Source of the DNA: Pontibacter populi
GTDB taxonomy: Bacteria; Bacteroidota; Bacteroidia; Cytophagales; Hymenobacteraceae
NCBI RefSeq assembly: GCF_019336435.1
Contig: NZ_JAHWXQ010000001.1
Span: 434,001-498,000, forward strand
Length of the DNA stretch: 64,000 nt
Reading direction: 5' to 3'
The position numbers and the translations under genes were made by a program. A model generated the notes under the pieces. It did no database searches. It saw only the letters and a program-made list of their open reading frames with translations, and was not told where the DNA came from. Shown in pieces: positions 45,501 through 54,952 of the stretch; within the stretch, counting starts at the first letter, position 1; every line of letters begins with the position of its first letter.

Positions 45501-48500
45501 CGCCGAACATTGCCAACAATAACATTAGCAGTGCGCAAACTATCTGCAGCGGCGGCACACCATCTACGCTAACAGGCACGCAGCCAACCGGCGGAAGCGG
45601 AACTTATACCTACCAGTGGGAAAGAAGCGAAGACGGCACAAACTTCTCGAGTATCGCCGGAGCCGTTAATTCTACTTACAGCCCGGGTTCGCTAACTATA
45701 ACTACCTGGTTCAGAAGAAAAGTAAAAGCAGCTACAGGCTCGTGCCCGGAACATGTAAGCACCCCGGTAAAAGTGACCGTATCTCCTCAGCCAACTACCC
45801 CAACTGCTCTTAACACAACGGTTTGTAATGGTGAAAGAGCACAGTTAAGCATTTCAACACCAGATCCATCGTTAACTTATAAGTGGTACAGTACCGCAAC
45901 AGGCGGAAGCCCGGTAGGTGTTGGCCCAACGTTACAAACAGAAACGCTTACAGCTACTACTACTTATTATGTGGATGCTACCAGCACAACTGGCTGCACC
46001 AGCAACAGAAGAGCCGTAACTGCTACTGTAAGACCACTTCCTGAAATGCCGCAGGCGCTGGATAAAACCATCTGCGCAGGAAGCAGCACAACATTATCTG
46101 TAACCAACCCGAATGCAACCCTGGCTTATCGCTGGTTCAACGCAAGCGGCGACCAAGTTGCTACCGGTACTACTTTCACAACTGCCGCCCTTCAAACAAC
46201 CACTACTTATTATGTAGAAGCATCAACAGTAACCAATCCTGTTTGTGCCAGCCCACGCAAAGCGGTAGTTGTATCTGTAACTCCAATCCCGGGGATGCCG
46301 ACTGCTGAAAGTGTCGCCATCTGTACGGGAGGTTCGGCTGTGCTTACAGTTAGTTCTCCTGATGTGTCGTTTACTTATAACTGGTATACTTCTGCTACAG
46401 GTGGTTCTGCCATCGGCACGGGCACTTCGTTCAACACCGGCACGCTTACTTCAGCCAGATCATTCTACCTGGAAGCTGTAACAGCTGCAGGTTGTGTGAG
46501 CGCACGTTCTAAGGTTGATGTTACCGTAACACCACTTCCGGCCACACCGACAGCAGACAATGTATCGATCTGTGCCGGAGCGCCTGCAACCCTTACTGTA
46601 AAAGACCCTGCTGCCAATGTTTCGTACAGATGGTACACCGCGGCAACCGGTGGTACTTTACTGGCAACCGGAAACAGTTATGCTATCGGTTCTGTAGCAA
46701 CTACTACTACCTATTATATAGAGGCGGTAACAACAGGCGGTTGCGCGAGCACGTCACGTGGAACAGTTACGGTACAGGTTACGCCCTTGCCGGCTACGCC
46801 AAATGCTGATAATGCTACTGTTTGTGCGGGCAACAGCACTACGCTTTGGGTGAAGACACCTGAGCCTGGCCTGATCTACCGCTGGTACCAGGATGGTGTG
46901 CAGGTTGCAACAGGCATTTCTTACACTACCGAAGTGCTGAACTATAGCGCCACTTACCAGCTGGAGGCAGTTACAAATAACAGCAATGCCTGTGTCAGCG
47001 CCTCGCGCCGCACCGTTAGCGTTACCGTTACGCCGGCCATTACCAACAACATCATCTCTGCAGACCAGAACATTTGCAGCGGTACGGCACCGGCAACCTT
47101 TACCGGAACATTACCAGCCGGTGATGGAAGTGATTTCTCTTACCAATGGGAGCGCAGCGAGGACGGGGTTAACTTCTCGATCATCGCAAACGCAACTGGC
47201 CAGTCCTATACATCGGGAGCTTTAAATGCGACAAGCTGGTTCAGAAGAAGAGTAAAGTCGAACAATAACTGCCCTGAACATGTCAGCAACGTTGTTAAAG
47301 TAACTATAAACCAACTACCTGCTACCCCACTTGCTGATAATGCCACTACCTGCGAAGGAAGCACCGCTACGTTAAGTGTTAAAGATCCGAACGCTGCATA
47401 CACCTACCGTTGGTACACAGTAGCTACCGGAGGCAGCATTCTTGGAGTTGGCACTACCCTGACTACACCTGCTGTAAATGCTAACACTACCTATTATGTT
47501 GAGGCTTCTAACGCGACAGGCTGTTTAAGCCCACGCAGAGCAGTTACTGTATCGGTAACACCATTGCCGGCAGCACCAGTAGTAAGAGACCGCAGCATTT
47601 GCGTGAACGAGCAGGCCATTCTGTCGGTAAGTTCACCGAACGCTACCCTGATCTACCGTTGGTATAACAACGCCGGCAACCTGCTCGCAACCGGCCCTAC
47701 GTATACTACCGATGCCCTATCTGCCAACACTGTTTATTATGTAGATGCCGCAACTATAGCAACGCCATCTTGTGTGAGTAACCGCAGCACGGTTATAGTT
47801 AGCGTAACGCCTTTACCGGCAACGCCACAAGCAACTGATGTAACCGTATGCTCTGGCAGCACTGCAGATCTTGCCGTGAAAGATGTTGATCCGAACCTGA
47901 CCTATAAGTGGTACAGTACGGCGACCGGAGGCACGGCACTGCATACAGGATCTACTTACAGAACTACAACCTTAACCTCAGGCAGAACATATTACATTGA
48001 AGCCGTAAACGCGGCAGGCTGCATAAGCCCGTCACGCAAAGCGGTATCTGTAAATGTTATTCCAATTCCGTCTGCTCCGATAGTAAATAACACTACCATT
48101 TGTGCAGGAAGCAGCGCTACCCTAACTATAGCAGCACCGGATGCCTCGCTTACCTACCACTGGTATGATAATGCCGGTAACTTACTGGGTTCCGGTACTT
48201 CGTTCAGCACAGGCGCACTTGGCAGCACTACCAACTATAGCGTAGAAGCTGTTGCCCTTGCTACCACCGGTTGTAACAGCACACGCCGTACAGTAACGGT
48301 AACCGTAACGCCATTGCCAGCTACACCGGAAGTAAATCAGCCTACCATTTGCGCCGGTGGTACAGCAACCCTGGTTGTTCAAAACCCGGTGCCGTCTGTA
48401 AACTATAACTGGTATGATGGAAACGAGAACCTGATTACGACCGGAACATCGTTCACGACAGGCGCACTTGCCGAGAGCACACTTTATTACGTGGAAGCGG

Positions 48501-51500
48501 TAACCAGTAACGGTTGCGCCAGCCCGGCCAAAGAAGTAGTAACAGTAAAAGTACTGCAGCCGGTAAGCAACAACGCTATTGCAGCTGATCAGACGATTTG
48601 TTATGCGAGCACTCCAACTACCCTTAACGGATCCGAGCCTCTGGCCGGAGGCGCAAACTATAGTTACCTATGGGAGAAAAGCGAAGATGGCCTGAATTTT
48701 ACAACTATAACCGGAGCCACCACGCAACACTATAGCCCGGAAGCACTTACGACCGATACCTGGTTCAGAAGAAAAGTAGTAACCGACGGCCCTTGTAAAG
48801 TAAACAGCAGCAACGTAGTGAAGATAACAGTAACACCACTTCCTGCTGTACCAACTGCTGCCAACGCTACGATCTGTGCCGGTTCATCTGCCAGCTTAAG
48901 CATAAACGGTACAGTAGCAACCTATACATACCGCTGGTTTGATGCCGCAAGTGGTGGAACGGTGCTGATATCCGGCTCTACGTTTACTACCCCGGAATTA
49001 CAGGCAACTACTACCTACTATGTAGAGGCAATTAACGAAGCCGGATGTGTCAGCCCAAGAAGAGCTGTAACCGTAACCGTAACGCCAATGCCTGGTGCGC
49101 CAGTAGTTGCCAACAAAACCATTTGTTCAGGCAGCCCGGCTGTTCTAAGCGTTAGCGCCCCGGATCAGTCACTGGTTTACAAATGGTATAACAGCATCGG
49201 TGAGCAGGTAGCTTCTGGCGCTACTTACAATACCGGCAGTTTAACCACAACTACAACTTATTATGTAGAAGCAGCCACTACAAGCGCTCCGTTCTGTGTA
49301 AGCAGCCGCACCACCGTTATAGTTACCGTAACCGACCTGCCAACAATACCAGTAGTTGAGAATACCAGCGTTTGCGCGGGTGAGGCAGCTATGCTTTCTG
49401 TGCTTGTGGTGGATCCGGCTTATACTTATAAGTGGTATACTTCAGCAACAGGCGGAACAGTAGTTGGCTCAGGTGCTACTTATAATACCGGTGCTTTAAC
49501 ATCAGACAGAGCCTATTATGTAGAGGCTGTTTCAGCGGCCGGTTGTGCCAGCCAGCGAGCGAAAATTGCTGTAACTGTAACACCACTCCCTGCTACACCT
49601 TCCGCAGATAATGTTAGCATTTGCGCAGGTCAGCCGGCAACACTGGTTGTAAACACTCCGGATGCAAACCTGTCTTACAGATGGTATAATGCGGCTACCG
49701 ATGGTACCCTGCTTGCAACCGGCGATACGTACACAACCGGAAGCTTATCAGTTAGTGAGACCTACTATGTGGAAGCGGTAACAGCAACAGGCTGCGCCAG
49801 CACAACCCGCAAAGCAGTAACTGTAAATGTAACGCCACTACCAGCCACCCCAGTAACCGAAAATGCTTCCATCTGCGCGGGCAGCAGCACTACGCTGTGG
49901 GTGAAAAACCCGGATCCTACGGTATACTATAACTGGTATAGCGGCGGCGCGTTAGTTGGCACAGGCATTTCATATGCTACCGGCGTGCTGAACTATAGCG
50001 CTACGTATTATGTGGAGGCAGTTAGCAACACAGGCACCGCCTGCAGCAGCGCTTCACGCAGTACGGTAACAGTAACGGTAACACCTGCTATCTCTAACAA
50101 CTTTATCTCTGCAGACCAGACCATCTGTAGCGGCAGTTCGCCAACTGCCCTTACTGGCTCGTTGCCAAATGGCGGCGGCGGAAACTATAGTTACCAGTGG
50201 GAGCGCAGCGAAGACGGCGTAAACTTTACCGCCATCAGCAATGCCACTACCCAGAACTATAGCCCGAACGCACTTAACATTACGACCTGGTACAGAAGAA
50301 AAGTAAAAGCAGTTGGCCCATGCGGCGAGCAGGTTAGTAACACGATCCAGGTAACTGTTCAGCCGATACCAGCTACTCCGGTTGCCGACAATGCAACGAT
50401 ATGTGAAGGTGCTACGGCTACCTTGAGCGTTAAAGATGTAACTCCTGGCTATACCTATCGCTGGTACACGACACCAACCGGCGGAAGTGCGATCGTAACA
50501 GGAACATCTTTCACAACTACACCGCTTGAGAGCACTACTACTTACTATGTGGAGGCAGTAAATGCAACAGGTTGTATCAGCACTAGAAGAACTGTTTCGG
50601 TAACGGTAATGCCTTTACCGGAAGCCCCGATGGTAGCAGACCAGAACATCTGCGCCGGCGAACAGGCGATTCTAACAGTAGAGAACCAGACAGCCAGCCT
50701 GACCTACCGCTGGTACGATAACAATGGTACTTTACTTGCAACCGGAACAAACTATACCACAGCCATCCTTACCAGCAACGCTACTTATTATGTAGAGGCT
50801 GTTACATCTGGTGCGTTAAGCTGTGCCAGTGGCCGAACTATAGTTGCTGTAAATGTAGCTGCAAGACCTGCCACTCCGCTTGCTGACAATGCCAGTGTTT
50901 GTGCAGGATCATCAGCACAGCTTTCTGTAAAGAGTATCATTCCGGGCATCACATACAAGTGGTACACAGTAGCTACAGGTGGCACACCTGTGTTTATTGG
51001 TTCTGCTTATACTACGGCTGCTCTTACTTCAAACAGAACATATTATGTAGAAGCTTCAACAGCGTCGGGTTGCACCAGCGAAAGCCGCAAGGCAGTAACG
51101 GTAACAGTTATTCAGCAGCCAGCTATGCCGGTTGTTGCCGACCAGACCATCTGCCAAGGCAGCGAAGTGGTACTGACTGTTTCTAACCCGGATGCCAGCC
51201 TGATGTACCGCTGGTATAACCAGGGCGGAACAGCCTTAGCAACCGGCACATCTTACACCGCACGTGCCCTGACAGCAAATACTATTTTCTATGTAGAGGC
51301 GGTAACTACTACTTCTCCTGGTTGTACAAGTGCCCGCGAAACGGTGTATGTAACCGTAACGCCATCGCCGGCAACACCACTTGCTGATGATGCCAAGATC
51401 TGTGCAGGCTCAACGGCTACCCTTTATGTGAAGAATGCGACTCCGGCGGTAGTATACAAATGGTACGATGATACGGAAACGTTACTCCACACCGGTACCA

Positions 51501-54500
51501 CCTTCACCACTCCTGTACTTGCTGCTGACGCTATTTACTATGTGGAGGCAAGCTCAGGTGCAGGCTGCGTAAATCCGAATCGTATGGTGGTGACGGTTAA
51601 TGTTGCCCAGCCGATCGTTAACAACACGATCAGCGGAAACCAGACCATTTGCAGCGGCACCAACCCAAGCACACTTATCGGCTATGAGGTGATGAGCACC
51701 GATGGAACTGTTACTTACCAGTGGGAAAGCAGCGAGGATGGTATCAACTATAACATCATCCCGACGGCAACTGGCAAGAACTATAAACCAGCTACCACTT
51801 TTGTAACCACCTGGTACAGAAGAACGGCAAGTGTGGAGAATGGAACCTGCCCGGCCCAGAAAAGCAACATCGTAAAAATCACTGTTATCTCTGCCCCGGC
51901 AACGCCATTGGCCAGCAACATTACAATCTGTGCCGGCTCAAGAGCTACCCTATCGGTAACATCTCCTGAGTTAGGTTATACCTACCGTTGGTTCAGTGTA
52001 GCAAGCGGTGGCAATAGCCTTGGCACGGGAATAACATTTACAGCAGATGGTATGCAGGCGGAAACGACCTACTATGTAGAGGCCGTGAATGCTGGTGGCT
52101 GCGTGAGTGCCCGTAAAGCAGTAACCGTATATGTTACCCCATTGCCAGCCATACCACAGGCAGCAGATCAGGTGATCTGTTACAATGAGAAAACGACGCT
52201 AAGTGTTACCAACCCGGATGTGAAACTGAACTATAGATGGTTCGACGGAAACGGAATACTTGTAGCAGATGGCTCCTCATTTACAACAGCTAACCTGAAA
52301 CAGAACACCATGTTCTACGTGGAGGCTTACACCACAACCACACAGGCCTGCGCCAGCCAGCGCAAAGCAGTTATGGTAAGTGTAATGCAACTGCCAACAG
52401 CCCCGGAAGTAGATAACCGTGCAATTTGCGAAGGCAGCAGCACAACGTTAACTGTGAAGCAGGCAAGTGCAGGCTTAACCTACAAATGGTACAGTGCTGC
52501 AACCGGCGGCTTAGCCCTGGCAACAGGAACAACCTACGAAACCGGCTCACTTACTTCAGACAGAACGTACTACGTAGAAGCAACCAACACTTCCGGTTGT
52601 GTAAGCGAAAGAACTGCTGTTACTGTAAGCATTTCCGCACTGCCGGCTACCCCGATCGCATCTAACCAGCAGATTTGTGCAGGCGAAACGGTAACGCTAC
52701 GTGTGTCTCAGCCGGATGCAACGTTGAACTATAGATGGTTCAGCGAATCGGGCAAGTTACTGGCAACCGGAAATACACACTCTATCTCTGGATTAACGGC
52801 CAGCACTACGTACTATGTAGAGGCTGTAAATGCAGCAGGCTGTATCAGTCCGAAGCGCAAGTCAGTGGTAGTAAGTGTTACACAATTGCCGGCTACACCT
52901 TCCGTATCGAACGCTTCGATCTGCTCCGGCGAAAGAGTAACCTTACATGTGAAGAATCCTGACCCGGCAGTAGAGTATAGATGGTACAACGATGCCGCTG
53001 GTACAAACCTGATCGGTTCCGGTATCTCTTACACTTCTGAAGATGCCCTGTTCACAACCAGATCATACTATGTAGAGGCAGTGAATACCTCAGGTTGCAG
53101 CAGCCCGACAAGAGCGCAGGCTATAGTTTCGGTAACGACTAAACCTGGTGCACCTGTAGTGGAGGATGCTACGATCTGCAGCGGCGGAACAGCGAAACTG
53201 GAGATTATACAGCCGGACCCTGCCCTTGTTTATAAGTGGTACGATGCGAACGGAACGATGCTCGGTAATGGTACAAGTTATACTACATTCCCGCTATCTT
53301 CTCAGGCCACGTTCTATGTAAGAGCTAACACAACTTCACCAACTGCCTGTGAAGGGCCGAGTGTGGCGGTAACAGTTCGCATTATGTCGTCGCTGGCTAA
53401 CAATACAGTTACAGGTAACCAGACCATTTGCAGTGCCGCCACGCCGGCTCCATTGTCGGGTTCGGTGCCTACAGGTGGTGGAAATGCTGCCCTGTATTAC
53501 CAGTGGGAACGCAGCGAGGACGGTGTAAACTTTGCAAGTATAGTTGGCGCTTACGCCCAGGAATATGCGCCGGGTGCCCTTACGCAGAACACCTGGTTCA
53601 GAAGAGTAGTGCGTGCAGCAGGCCCTTGCGGTGAAAGCGTGAGCAATGCGGTTATGGTAACGGTTACTCCACTACCTGCTACGCCACTTGCTGATGATGT
53701 GACGATTTGCGCTGGCAGCACTGCTACCCTGCGCATCAAAAATCCATCAACAGGAGCTTCCAACATAACCTACCGTTGGTATTACACTGCTTCCGGCGGA
53801 ACATCTATTGCATCGGGCATCAACTTCACAACGCAGCCGCTTTATACCAACTCTACTTATTATGTAGAGGCCATAAACGCGACAGGTTGTGCAAGTAGCG
53901 CCCGCCGTGCGGTAACTATAATTGTGAACCAACTGGTGACAGACAACACCATCAGCTCGGCGCAGCAACTTTGTACTGGTGGTGTACCGGCAGCCTTAAC
54001 AGGTTCGGTAGCCTTCCAGCAGTCAGAGAATTACACGTACCAGTGGCAGCAAAGCCCTGACGGCATGAACTACATGAACATTTCAGGCGCTACGGGCCAG
54101 CATTACGCACCAACCCAGGCACTGACCAAAAATGTATGGTACCGTCGTGTTGTGCAGATCTCAGGCCCTTGCGAAGACCACATCAGTAATGCCGTGAAGA
54201 TAGAAGTTGTTCCGCTGCCAACATTGCCAACTATAGCCTCTGCTTCGGTTTGCCCGGGTGGCAGTGTTACCCTGCAGGCGACAGGCGTATTGCCTGGCAC
54301 AAGACTGGAGTGGTTCGATGCTCCGAAGGGTGGAACTTACCTGGCAGAAGGCACAACCCTAACAGTTACACCATATTCTACTACCACTTACTGGGTGCAG
54401 GCTGTGAACAGCAACAATTGCGAAAGCAGTGCCCGCAGAGAAGTAAAAGTGACAGTAGTGGAACCTGTGGCAAATGTAAGTGGCGATGTGACCATTATGC

Positions 54501-54952
54501 AGGGCAAAGCTACCAAGCTGGTTGCTACTGGCGGTGCTACCTATAGTTGGTCTCCGGCTACTGGCCTGAGCGATGCAACAAGTGCCACGCCAATTGCCAA
54601 ACCGGAAGTAACAACAACTTACACGGTAACTATAACAACCGCTGAAGGCTGTACAGCTTCTGCTTCGGTGACGGTAAATGTGGTGCCGGCTATCGTTCCG
54701 ATGAACGCCATGACACCAAATGGCGATGGTATAAATGATGTGTTCCATGTAGAGAACCTGGAGCTTTACCCGGATTGCCGCGTGGAGATCTTCACCCGTT
54801 GGGGCGAAAAGATATTCGAAAGCAAAGGCTACTCAGAACCATGGAACGGTATGCGCAACGGCAAGCAAATGCCACTTGGCGCTTACTATTACATCATTTA
54901 CCTGTCCAGAGACGAAGCACCTATTTCAGGAAGTATAACAATTATTAAGTAA
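42572..54952 (+). CDS. Giant Ig-like repeat protein with T9SS type B (CHU_C) sorting domain
   Basis: About 4126 residues from the ATG at 42572 (a TTG two codons earlier is possible). Signal peptide to about 24 (AAFSQ). A PKD-like first domain is followed by about 35 Ig-like modules of about 83 residues. Each has a cysteine start such as ICAGSSATL, a YRWY or YKWY core, TYYVEAV and a second Cys. About ten larger modules of about 95 residues (NNxIS..QTICSG, YQWERSEDG, TWFRRKV) are interspersed. The C-terminal 90 residues form a type B sorting domain: TPNGDGINDVF, RVEIFTRWGEKIFES and a final GSITIIK. Secreted by T9SS and probably kept at the surface. Adhesion or gliding-related function is inference. 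The stop overlaps the SprF-like gene. Confidence 0.94.
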   Translation: MRILLPLVFTLLFLGFLPSAAFSQCQPPSVTLPAGKGYCGPKAIAFSTTNSAHTPVYSNDELTYSWKLNGVVVATTAYPTINFPTPGTHTVTVTVTKRCGRDEIARAEDTQLITIEAVPAAPDVDNLAVCTGSNATLWVNNADPNLIYKWYNKSTGALLVWGTSYTMNNASYMQVEVEAITASGCTSPRTTATITSSLTNGNATVLNGNQEICAGTRPGTIDGNAPQNMTFQWLQSTTGAGSGYSPIASATDKSYSPPPLYQTTWYKRVAYNGGCGEETNPVKVTVTAIPPTPIVSDKLVCYGERAMFVVANSDGKTIYNWYATATSTTMLGTGPSFITPQPVTGPVTYYVEASTTAQTQCYNLTRIAVNANATPAIANNSISANQAMCTGGKPQPLTGTTPTGGGGGYIYQWQQSTDGNTFTDVQGANAKDFAPASLKVTTWFRRTIKAASSCPMSISNIVVVTVTPMPATIDIDDPMICYGSPASIVVTNPEPDFTYRWYDVAEGGTLLATGTTYTTTPLTSNKTFYVEATSDAGCYSVRRSVEVTVTTLPDAPTAANVTICEGTNAILAVKPTDAAIFYRWYDSNNTLVATGINYSTPPLTENTTYYVEAVTKASPGCASPKVAVEVTVTPKIDGNIITSDQVLCSGAKPASLQGSVPTGGGGGYTYQWEYSIDGSLFTTITGATGIHFAPGALTATTWYRRKVNATGSCKTSVSNLVKITVNQLPGAPTATNTSICTGSGTTLAVNSPDANLTYKWYSTATGGSAIATGSTYNTGILTSGKDYYIEATSATGCVSPARGKVSVTVIPLPATPEADNASVCAGATVTLKVLAPDVNLVYRWYNDDTDGTLLATGTNYTTEALTESSIFYVEASTVEGCTSSDRKPVYVNVTPLPAIPDVSNTTICSGDAAVLFVNNPDPTATYHWYLGGSLLASGVTFTTDILAYSTTYHVEAVSNTSTACPSPARRAVVVTVTPNIANNNISSAQTICSGGTPSTLTGTQPTGGSGTYTYQWERSEDGTNFSSIAGAVNSTYSPGSLTITTWFRRKVKAATGSCPEHVSTPVKVTVSPQPTTPTALNTTVCNGERAQLSISTPDPSLTYKWYSTATGGSPVGVGPTLQTETLTATTTYYVDATSTTGCTSNRRAVTATVRPLPEMPQALDKTICAGSSTTLSVTNPNATLAYRWFNASGDQVATGTTFTTAALQTTTTYYVEASTVTNPVCASPRKAVVVSVTPIPGMPTAESVAICTGGSAVLTVSSPDVSFTYNWYTSATGGSAIGTGTSFNTGTLTSARSFYLEAVTAAGCVSARSKVDVTVTPLPATPTADNVSICAGAPATLTVKDPAANVSYRWYTAATGGTLLATGNSYAIGSVATTTTYYIEAVTTGGCASTSRGTVTVQVTPLPATPNADNATVCAGNSTTLWVKTPEPGLIYRWYQDGVQVATGISYTTEVLNYSATYQLEAVTNNSNACVSASRRTVSVTVTPAITNNIISADQNICSGTAPATFTGTLPAGDGSDFSYQWERSEDGVNFSIIANATGQSYTSGALNATSWFRRRVKSNNNCPEHVSNVVKVTINQLPATPLADNATTCEGSTATLSVKDPNAAYTYRWYTVATGGSILGVGTTLTTPAVNANTTYYVEASNATGCLSPRRAVTVSVTPLPAAPVVRDRSICVNEQAILSVSSPNATLIYRWYNNAGNLLATGPTYTTDALSANTVYYVDAATIATPSCVSNRSTVIVSVTPLPATPQATDVTVCSGSTADLAVKDVDPNLTYKWYSTATGGTALHTGSTYRTTTLTSGRTYYIEAVNAAGCISPSRKAVSVNVIPIPSAPIVNNTTICAGSSATLTIAAPDASLTYHWYDNAGNLLGSGTSFSTGALGSTTNYSVEAVALATTGCNSTRRTVTVTVTPLPATPEVNQPTICAGGTATLVVQNPVPSVNYNWYDGNENLITTGTSFTTGALAESTLYYVEAVTSNGCASPAKEVVTVKVLQPVSNNAIAADQTICYASTPTTLNGSEPLAGGANYSYLWEKSEDGLNFTTITGATTQHYSPEALTTDTWFRRKVVTDGPCKVNSSNVVKITVTPLPAVPTAANATICAGSSASLSINGTVATYTYRWFDAASGGTVLISGSTFTTPELQATTTYYVEAINEAGCVSPRRAVTVTVTPMPGAPVVANKTICSGSPAVLSVSAPDQSLVYKWYNSIGEQVASGATYNTGSLTTTTTYYVEAATTSAPFCVSSRTTVIVTVTDLPTIPVVENTSVCAGEAAMLSVLVVDPAYTYKWYTSATGGTVVGSGATYNTGALTSDRAYYVEAVSAAGCASQRAKIAVTVTPLPATPSADNVSICAGQPATLVVNTPDANLSYRWYNAATDGTLLATGDTYTTGSLSVSETYYVEAVTATGCASTTRKAVTVNVTPLPATPVTENASICAGSSTTLWVKNPDPTVYYNWYSGGALVGTGISYATGVLNYSATYYVEAVSNTGTACSSASRSTVTVTVTPAISNNFISADQTICSGSSPTALTGSLPNGGGGNYSYQWERSEDGVNFTAISNATTQNYSPNALNITTWYRRKVKAVGPCGEQVSNTIQVTVQPIPATPVADNATICEGATATLSVKDVTPGYTYRWYTTPTGGSAIVTGTSFTTTPLESTTTYYVEAVNATGCISTRRTVSVTVMPLPEAPMVADQNICAGEQAILTVENQTASLTYRWYDNNGTLLATGTNYTTAILTSNATYYVEAVTSGALSCASGRTIVAVNVAARPATPLADNASVCAGSSAQLSVKSIIPGITYKWYTVATGGTPVFIGSAYTTAALTSNRTYYVEASTASGCTSESRKAVTVTVIQQPAMPVVADQTICQGSEVVLTVSNPDASLMYRWYNQGGTALATGTSYTARALTANTIFYVEAVTTTSPGCTSARETVYVTVTPSPATPLADDAKICAGSTATLYVKNATPAVVYKWYDDTETLLHTGTTFTTPVLAADAIYYVEASSGAGCVNPNRMVVTVNVAQPIVNNTISGNQTICSGTNPSTLIGYEVMSTDGTVTYQWESSEDGINYNIIPTATGKNYKPATTFVTTWYRRTASVENGTCPAQKSNIVKITVISAPATPLASNITICAGSRATLSVTSPELGYTYRWFSVASGGNSLGTGITFTADGMQAETTYYVEAVNAGGCVSARKAVTVYVTPLPAIPQAADQVICYNEKTTLSVTNPDVKLNYRWFDGNGILVADGSSFTTANLKQNTMFYVEAYTTTTQACASQRKAVMVSVMQLPTAPEVDNRAICEGSSTTLTVKQASAGLTYKWYSAATGGLALATGTTYETGSLTSDRTYYVEATNTSGCVSERTAVTVSISALPATPIASNQQICAGETVTLRVSQPDATLNYRWFSESGKLLATGNTHSISGLTASTTYYVEAVNAAGCISPKRKSVVVSVTQLPATPSVSNASICSGERVTLHVKNPDPAVEYRWYNDAAGTNLIGSGISYTSEDALFTTRSYYVEAVNTSGCSSPTRAQAIVSVTTKPGAPVVEDATICSGGTAKLEIIQPDPALVYKWYDANGTMLGNGTSYTTFPLSSQATFYVRANTTSPTACEGPSVAVTVRIMSSLANNTVTGNQTICSAATPAPLSGSVPTGGGNAALYYQWERSEDGVNFASIVGAYAQEYAPGALTQNTWFRRVVRAAGPCGESVSNAVMVTVTPLPATPLADDVTICAGSTATLRIKNPSTGASNITYRWYYTASGGTSIASGINFTTQPLYTNSTYYVEAINATGCASSARRAVTIIVNQLVTDNTISSAQQLCTGGVPAALTGSVAFQQSENYTYQWQQSPDGMNYMNISGATGQHYAPTQALTKNVWYRRVVQISGPCEDHISNAVKIEVVPLPTLPTIASASVCPGGSVTLQATGVLPGTRLEWFDAPKGGTYLAEGTTLTVTPYSTTTYWVQAVNSNNCESSARREVKVTVVEPVANVSGDVTIMQGKATKLVATGGATYSWSPATGLSDATSATPIAKPEVTTTYTVTITTAEGCTASASVTVNVVPAIVPMNAMTPNGDGINDVFHVENLELYPDCRVEIFTRWGEKIFESKGYSEPWNGMRNGKQMPLGAYYYIIYLSRDEAPISGSITIIK
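45515..51619 (+). repeat. Higher-order repeat: four 1.53-kb blocks of six Ig modules, paired as two 3.05-kb units
   Basis: The start of the 95-residue module (Asn-Asn codons) falls at 45515, 47045, 48569, 50096 and 51620. The periods are therefore 1530, 1524, 1527 and 1524 bp. Each block holds one large and five small modules. Modules 4 and 5 of blocks 1 and 3 resemble each other more than those of blocks 2 and 4, and the reverse, giving a 3051-3054-bp super-repeat. Confidence 0.82.

Noticed and set aside
42572-54952. Regular repeats that might suggest a CRISPR array or satellite
   Set aside because: The repeats are in one continuous reading frame, far longer than CRISPR units, and diverged at DNA level while protein motifs are kept.
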